From assembly GCA_944990035.1 (NCBI GenBank), contig CALYLX010000113.1:310001-374000 (forward strand): a stretch of 64,000 nucleotides of DNA, written 5' to 3'. Under the pieces are notes generated by a model that was given only the letters and a program-made list of their open reading frames with translations, was not told the DNA's origin and did not search any database. This DNA comes from Clitopilus passeckerianus (taxonomy: Eukaryota > Basidiomycota > Agaricomycetes > Agaricales > Entolomataceae). The position numbers were made by a program, and so were the translations under genes. Position 1 is the first letter of the stretch, and every line of letters begins with the position of its first letter. Below are positions 58,637 to 64,000 of the stretch, in pieces.

Positions 58637-59300
58637 CGTCAGCCAGTACGAGGATGATGGTTTAGGTCGAAAATCGGTTTGTGCAGCTCTTAAACGCCTT
58701 TCGATTTAAATTTCGGCTCACGCATGATGTCAAGAACCAACACGAGCCACGTCTGTGGCTGTGCAGATCCAACCGGGAGTTCGGGCTCTTACTTTTATCT
58801 GCTCGATTGCTTGTAAGCGGATCACCGGCCCTTGAGATGGTTTGGCCGTTCGACCGTTCGGTGCCCGAGCAATCCTTGCAGCAAACGTCGAAGAAAGACT
58901 CTTAAAAATGCAGAGAAAGACTGGGAAATCAACAGGAAACTCGCAAAGATGAACCTGAGGTAAAGGTTACCGTCTCCAGCCGTTTCATTTCAATTCTGAT
59001 TGTGTTACCTTGACCCGGTACAAAACAGTCCGCCTTCAAATGGTTTCAGCAGACGAGCGAGGATCCAGGGTTCTGTCATCACTACTCCAAACCGAACTCC
59101 AGTCACCATACGGACAGTACGTCCTCCACCTTCATGCCGATAAAGGAGCTGCAATCCAGTGTCCAACGCATACGATAGAAATGGGCCTCACTATGGACAC
59201 CTTGTCAGGTACAAAGGTTCCTGAGAATAGCCTCTCTGAAGCCCTCAAGGCTGCATGTTGACGGTACACTTCCAACTTAACCATCTCTTCCGTTCAACCA
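58637..59300. other. divergent intergenic region
   Basis: About 660 bases between the transporter (minus) and F-box copy 5 (plus). An 83-codon open frame at 59010-59261 has no recognisable content. It presumably holds both promoters. Confidence 0.4.
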
Positions 59301-60627
59301 ATGTCAAGCGAGAGCAAGGCTCCGAGTCGCTGGTTCAAATCACTGGCTGCACCTTTTACACGAAGTTCTCGTAAAGCCGCCTTGAAACCTGCAACACCTC
59401 CCATACTCGCTCAACATGGCCCAGTCAACACCAAAGGCCTCCCTACGCTACCCATAGAGCTTCTGCTAGATATCATCTCCTACCTCCGTAACCTCCCGTC
59501 GATCCCAGTCCCCTGCGAGTTCCTACGCACAGCCTACTGCTGCGAGTTCCTTGCCCGAACACGGACTCTACGCTCACTCTCCCAAACCTGCCAATCTCTC
59601 CGGCGCCTCGTTCTTCCTATTCTATGGGACCGCATCGAAGCGTGTGCCAGCAGGAAGATTACAGCAGATTTCGGCGAACCAGACGAAGATTGGAGGAGTG
59701 GCGTCAGCCCCACGATATGGCGAAAGGAATTGGCTACAGAGCTCATGCAGCAACTGGAGACAGTAACCATCCTAGACCCTTCCCTAGCACAATACGTTAG
59801 GTGAGAACAAGCCTCGTGTATACCCTCCCCATATGCTAACCAAATCGTAGAGTTGTCAGCGTCGTAATCACAAAACACCGCACCCGAGCAACCCTCAAGA
59901 AACTCCTCCACTCCCTCTCCCTCTTCCCCAACCTCCACACCGTCCAATTCCTAGGCACGGGCAAAGGCCTAAAAGAAGCCAACTTTGCATCTTTCAAAAA
60001 ATACACCTTCCCCACTGTGCGAACTCTCGTTCTGAGCCACCACGCCCTCTGGAGCGTCAGAAGCTTCCCAAATACCTCACGTCTTATAAGCATCCCGGAT
60101 CCTTGGGCGGACCCTGAACTAGTCCGTCAGGCTGCAGAGCATCTCAAGCATCTGCTGGAATTCCGTGGGTTGACGGATATGAACTTTGGGTCGTTCATGT
60201 ATGGGAATTTCTGGGAAAGTTCGTCCGGTTCTTGCGTTATGAAGGGCCCAACCTTGTACTAATGTCCTTACTCGTTTGCTTGCAGAATTGGCAGAGTCGA
60301 TCCCAACACTTCAGGTCCTGACTTTCGATACGGCGAATACAAGCCTCACCCTCGTGAGTTAGCCTTTTACGACCTCTATCATTCAAAAAGGCTGATGTCC
60401 AGTAGTTAATGATACGCAGTATTTCGTCATTCCCGGACCTCATGAAGGCTGTGTTCACGGTTCGAGAACTCCCTAAGAATGGCGAACCATTTGAGGACTG
60501 GAGGGTGCAGGCTTTGGTGTCGGAAGGTGTTGCGTCTTTGAAGGAACTACCGAAGTTGGGGGATGTGAAGAGGAGACTGATTTTGGAGAACCCGTTGAGG
60601 TCGCAGCTAGTCCTATTCGAGCATTAA
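59301..60627 (+). CDS. F-box paralogue family member 5 (intact)
   Basis: Exons 59301-59800, 59851-60218, 60286-60353 and 60406-60627 give 385 residues with phases 2, 1 and 0. The basic N-terminus (SRWFKSLAAPFTRSSRKA) is followed by GPVNTKGLPTLPIELLLDII (F-box), TRTLRSLSQTCQSLRRLVLP, LWDRIEACAS and QLETVTILDPSLAQYVR with the split Arg codon (AG|gtgaga). Exon 2 carries LLHSLSLFPNLHTVQFLGTG and FPTVRTLVLS. The C-terminus ends LENPLRSQLVLFEH. The phase pattern of the later introns is the same as in its tandem neighbour, which supports recent duplication. Predicted SCF substrate receptor. Confidence 0.83.
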
Positions 60628-60731
60628 TCTAGAAACAATTCTCATCTATCATGAGTCGCCGTTTTGACGACGAGTACACAGCGATCTGGAACGTGGCTGT
60701 ACACTAAACCTGAGCTTGTTCTCATCCACTC

Positions 60732-62040
60732 ATGAGCAACCGAACGAAGAGGCATAAGAGTAGCCTCAGCACCTCATCACCAAATGAAACTGTAGCTTCA
60801 AAACACGGCTCAGCGGCCTCTGTAGGACTCGCCTCTCTCCCAGCAGAGCTTCTCCTAGAAATCGTGTCGTACCTCCCTCGAATCCTGGTCCCGATACCCA
60901 AAACTGAGCCAATCCCGTTTCCGACGTGTAAATCTGGTCTCGAACGCGTCAACTTCTTGCGGTTACTCTCGCAGACATGTCGCTCTCTCAGAAGCTTCGC
61001 GTTACCCTTGGGATGGGAGAGCATTGAGGTCTGTGCGAGCGATTCTGTCCAGCGCCGATGCTGGGAAAGGGAACTCGCAACAGAGCTGATTGAACAGCTG
61101 GAAATCGTGACTATACGTGATCCGACTTTGGCAGAATATGTCAAGTACGTTTCCTCCTTCTCTCCAAGCTCGTGGAAGGAGGGTAGTTGATGAAGTCTGT
61201 AGAATTGTCAATGTCGCAATAACGAAATATTCATTGAAGTCAGTCGTAGAAGAGCTTGCGCGTTGTCTGGAACTATTTCCAAATCTTGAAGCCATACAGA
61301 TCCTTGGAGATGGAGATCTAGTACCGGATAAAGCGGTTAGAGTATACCACCAGGCGTTCTGGGGCAAGAAATTCCCCACCGTGCGCACCCTTGTCTTCGG
61401 GCTTAACTCATCAACCCTGATACAATGCTGTCCAAACGCAAAATTCATTCAATGCACTAGCTATGGGATGAAGAAACTCCCGGAGGTCTATTTATACTGT
61501 CCAGGGGTCAAAGAGCTGAGGAGCTTTGAGTTCCACTATTATTCTGAATATGAGACGGACCGTATGTCAAATTCCTCTCATCCAGGTCATCGCTCTTCGA
61601 TAACTCTTGGCATCCAGGGTTTGTCAAGTCATTGCCAGACTTGGAAGTCTTCAATTACAACGAACTTGAACACTTGACTATACACACCGTGGTACGTCAT
61701 TGGGGATACGCATTGCCTTACCAGTAGTCGAAGTTCATCATTCCTCTGCTAGCAACCTTTCGAGAAGCTGAAGGACCTTCGAGTCCTATGCTGCATCCGT
61801 GTATTTTTCTTCCCGGACAAATCATTCTATGGGCCAGGGATGCGATCTCAGATACCAGAGATGTTCGCTGCTATCCTGAAAGGAACACCTGCTCCAGGGC
61901 CTGGTTCACATAAATGTGTGATCGCGATGGTGAAGGAGTCTGCAACCAATAACGAGAGACGTCACATTGTCGTGTCGGGCGAGTGCCCATCCAAATGGGA
62001 CTGCCGTTTCTTCGGAGAGACGATTTGGCCTGATAATTGA
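60732..62040 (+). CDS. F-box paralogue family member 6 (intact)
   Basis: Starts 104 bases after the stop of member 5, in the same direction. Exons 60732-61144, 61203-61561, 61618-61691 and 61753-62040 give 377 residues. Basic N-terminus (SNRTKRHKSS), then LASLPAELLLEIVSYLPRIL, NFLRLLSQTCRSLRSFALPL, GWESIEVCAS, and QLEIVTIRDPTLAEYVK with the split Lys codon (AA|gtacgt). Exon 2: VVEELARCLELFPNLEAIQI, FPTVRTLVFGLN, QCCPNAKFIQC and YCPGVKELRSFEFHYY. C-terminus RFFGETIWPDN. Intron phases 2, 1, 0 match member 5. Target unknown. Confidence 0.85.
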
Positions 62041-62173
62041 GACTTCATAGGTGATGTACATGATTATCCGAGGGTTTTATGTCTGCACTTCTCGTCACTG
62101 GTAGATACACACGTTCGAGACGTCAGCCTTTGTTAGATGGCCAGTACTGAAATGAACCCTGCCTCGATAGTTT

Positions 62174-63300
62174 TCACATTGCCCTATTTGCTGTCATTTT
62201 GTGAAGTTGCCTCCCAAAACGGTGGTGTTGGTATGGAAGTAATGTTAGTTGGTAATGCGTAACGTGGTCCCAGTGGAAGTACGTTTCGTACGATGATGTG
62301 AGGCAAGAGCTTTGCGACCGAGGATCCCCTGAGGTTGTCGAAACGAACGACCTGAGGTTGTCCAAGCGCTGAGTCGTCTTGAAAAACACTCTGAAATGAT
62401 ACAGCGTTGGTTTAAGCAGGCCAAAGGTTGAGAAAGGCTAGTATCTCACCGATGTTGGGTGACTTGCGGTGCAGAAGCGGACCCCACATTTGTTGGGTAA
62501 TAACTTGACAGCTAACAGACAGGTGAGAGATCAACCCTACAGAGTTACTGTGCTCAGATTCCCAGGATTTTTTCCTAACGCCAAGGCTTGTACTGAAGTC
62601 AGTCACGAACCATCGAATCTCCTGCAATTGGGAACATTGGAAGACGGATGAGTTCCCAATGTTGAGGAAACTCCGTCGCCAGAAAAAGCTGGGATATGTT
62701 GGGAAAACTTGACAGGAGCTGTGGTTCTGGGCTCGATGTGACCAGAGTACGCACACCAATGAATGTTTTGCCACTGAATGGCGCCCAATGTGCTGCAGAC
62801 ATCCTTTGGCCCAAGATCTGGACAGTATGAAGATTAGGATAGAGGGCAAGGCAGCGTACAAGCTCCTTCAGAACTGATTTAGCCGAGTAATGGGTTATGA
62901 ACACATTGACAACTCTAGAATTTATTTCTGAGTCCAAACGTTAATCTGTTACTAACCGAACATGTGTGCCGAGTGAGGGGTTTCTAACGGTGGAAATTTC
63001 GAGTTGTTGGACAAGTTCAGTGGCCATGTCGCGAACCCACGGTCCAGACGATGATCCTAGCCTTCCATTTACCCCCTTATAATAACGACTGGCACACACT
63101 TCGATCCTTGACCAAAGGATCGGCAGGAAAACCTGGCGAAGGTTTTGACAAAGCTGGACCATCGCGACTAGGGCCTCCCTTCTTTCCCGCGTTTCAGAAG
63201 CAAAACGCTGGTTAGTACATGGTATCGGGAGAGATGGCAAGTATGCTGATGGCTGGTTTTCGGACCCTGTCCGCCGTGACAGTCATGTTGCAACGACCCA
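62174..63300 (-). pseudogene. F-box paralogue relic 7 (5'-truncated, inverted)
   Basis: The reading frame opens just after a stop at about 63290 without any ATG and begins in the middle of the F-box (AYLPSLPIPCTNQR). The helix LPxELLLEIIS is missing. The rest is family-like: VQLCQNLRQVFLPILWSRIE, QLEISTVRNPSLGTHVR, then the split Arg codon (CG|gttagt), and exon 2 with VLKELVRCLALYPNLHTVQI and VRTLVTSSPE. The 3' part is harder to follow; a piece near 62389-62174 could be its last exon. It faces members 5 and 6, so the three form a small group with one inverted relic. Confidence 0.65.
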
Positions 63301-64000
63301 TCACGTGGGGGCGGGAATATGATAATTCGGAATTCCCGAATCCGAAACACTACTAAACTTCGATTTTTGACAAGCTTGGCAACTGCGTTCAAGAAGAATT
63401 CTTCCCAATCGGACAGAGTACTAAGCTATTCCTGGTAGGCGACGAGCTGTTCATGGAGTGCCTTGAACCTTCATTCTCGCTCAATCCTATAATAGCTAGT
63501 AAGTAGTCCGTCGTACGGCATCCTCATCTCTGCATTTGACCATCGTCTTGCTATTTGTGGTCAGCCCGACGTGGTGCTACGTATTTGACAAAGACACTCC
63601 CTTACCAAGAAACCAATGCAAATTCAAACGTTATAGGTTGTGCTTGGCAAATCACCGGTGTCTCTAGTTACATGAAGGTGGGCTGGGCGCTAGTGCAGAG
63701 GGGCTGCTGCCTGCATCATGGATTTCACGATTCTAAATCTCTGCTACCCGATGCTCTGTATAGATAGTCGGCATTTTTACAAACGATATGAGTGAAATCA
63801 TGACGCCTTTAAATAAAACCTCTTTACGGTGATTCTGAACTCGGTGAAAGTTTGGGGGTGCTTTCAAGAGCATCTCCATTCTCCTGTCAAAGTTCTTGGA
63901 AAAATGTTGAAGAGCCTCGGTCGCCGAGCATAGTTGAGCACAGCTATCGCTAATAAGCATGACTGAAGGCATATGTAATTCAACGCACAATACATTCAAC
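63301..64000. other. window edge without a recognised gene
   Basis: Contains a CACGTG E-box at about 63304. A minus-strand open frame (63733-63999) runs to the edge of the window and could be the 3' end of a gene lying mostly outside; it has no recognisable domain. Nothing else is supported. Confidence 0.3.

Noticed and set aside
1..64000. CRISPR array, insertion sequence, prophage or rRNA genes.
   Set aside because: Spliceosomal introns throughout and eukaryotic gene content; no regularly spaced short direct repeats or rRNA-like sequence.

Overview
This is a 64 kb piece of a fungal nuclear genome, almost certainly from an agaricomycete (mushroom-forming basidiomycete). The genes are cut by many short (about 50-75 nt) GT-AG introns. 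Gene families typical of this group are present: a DUF6535 membrane protein, a DUF2235 hydrolase, an Rgp1 homologue, and large numbers of F-box proteins. I see no bacterial-style operons, no rRNA or tRNA gene, no CRISPR array and no recognisable intact transposon.

Layout. 0.2-7.0 kb: three copies of a local F-box paralogue family around a caleosin gene. 7.9-10 kb: an ankyrin-repeat protein. 11.4-17.9 kb: a PSP1-domain protein, then on the other strand the anaphase-promoting complex RING subunit APC11 and a DUF2235 alpha/beta hydrolase. 19.2-28.9 kb: another F-box paralogue, an F-box/beta-propeller-like protein, a 1,024-residue Rgp1 homologue and an unrelated single-exon F-box protein. 29.9-38.3 kb: a cytochrome P450, a GT25-like glycosyltransferase, a six-exon FKBP12 and a FabG-like short-chain dehydrogenase. 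39.7-46.6 kb: a disordered protein of unknown function, a DUF6535 membrane protein, and an adenosine-deaminase-like protein divergent from it. 46.7-52.8 kb: four head-to-tail, visibly decayed copies of the F-box family. 52.9-58.6 kb: a GPALPP/DUF3752 protein and a multi-exon FUSC/aromatic-acid-exporter-like membrane protein. 59.3-63.3 kb: two intact F-box paralogues in direct tandem and a 5'-truncated, inverted relic.

The dominant theme is this F-box paralogue family, with 11 members or relics in 64 kb. They share a basic N-terminus, a short F-box (LPxELLLEIVSYLP), a conserved block (LRALSQTCRSLR...LPLAWERIEV), the signature QLEVVTVRDPSLAxYVK/R, and an intron that always splits the Lys/Arg codon ending that signature in phase 2. 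Four members (at 0.3, 19.2, 59.3 and 60.7 kb) look intact; the others carry frameshifts, nonsense codons or truncations. The housekeeping genes between them (APC11, Rgp1, FKBP12, ADAL, GPALPP) look undisturbed, so the window reads as a conserved backbone with a fast-turnover family inserted in it. Exon boundaries come from reading frame, splice consensus and family similarity. Where all exons are listed, the summed length was checked to be a multiple of three. Nothing here was tested by database search or transcript data.
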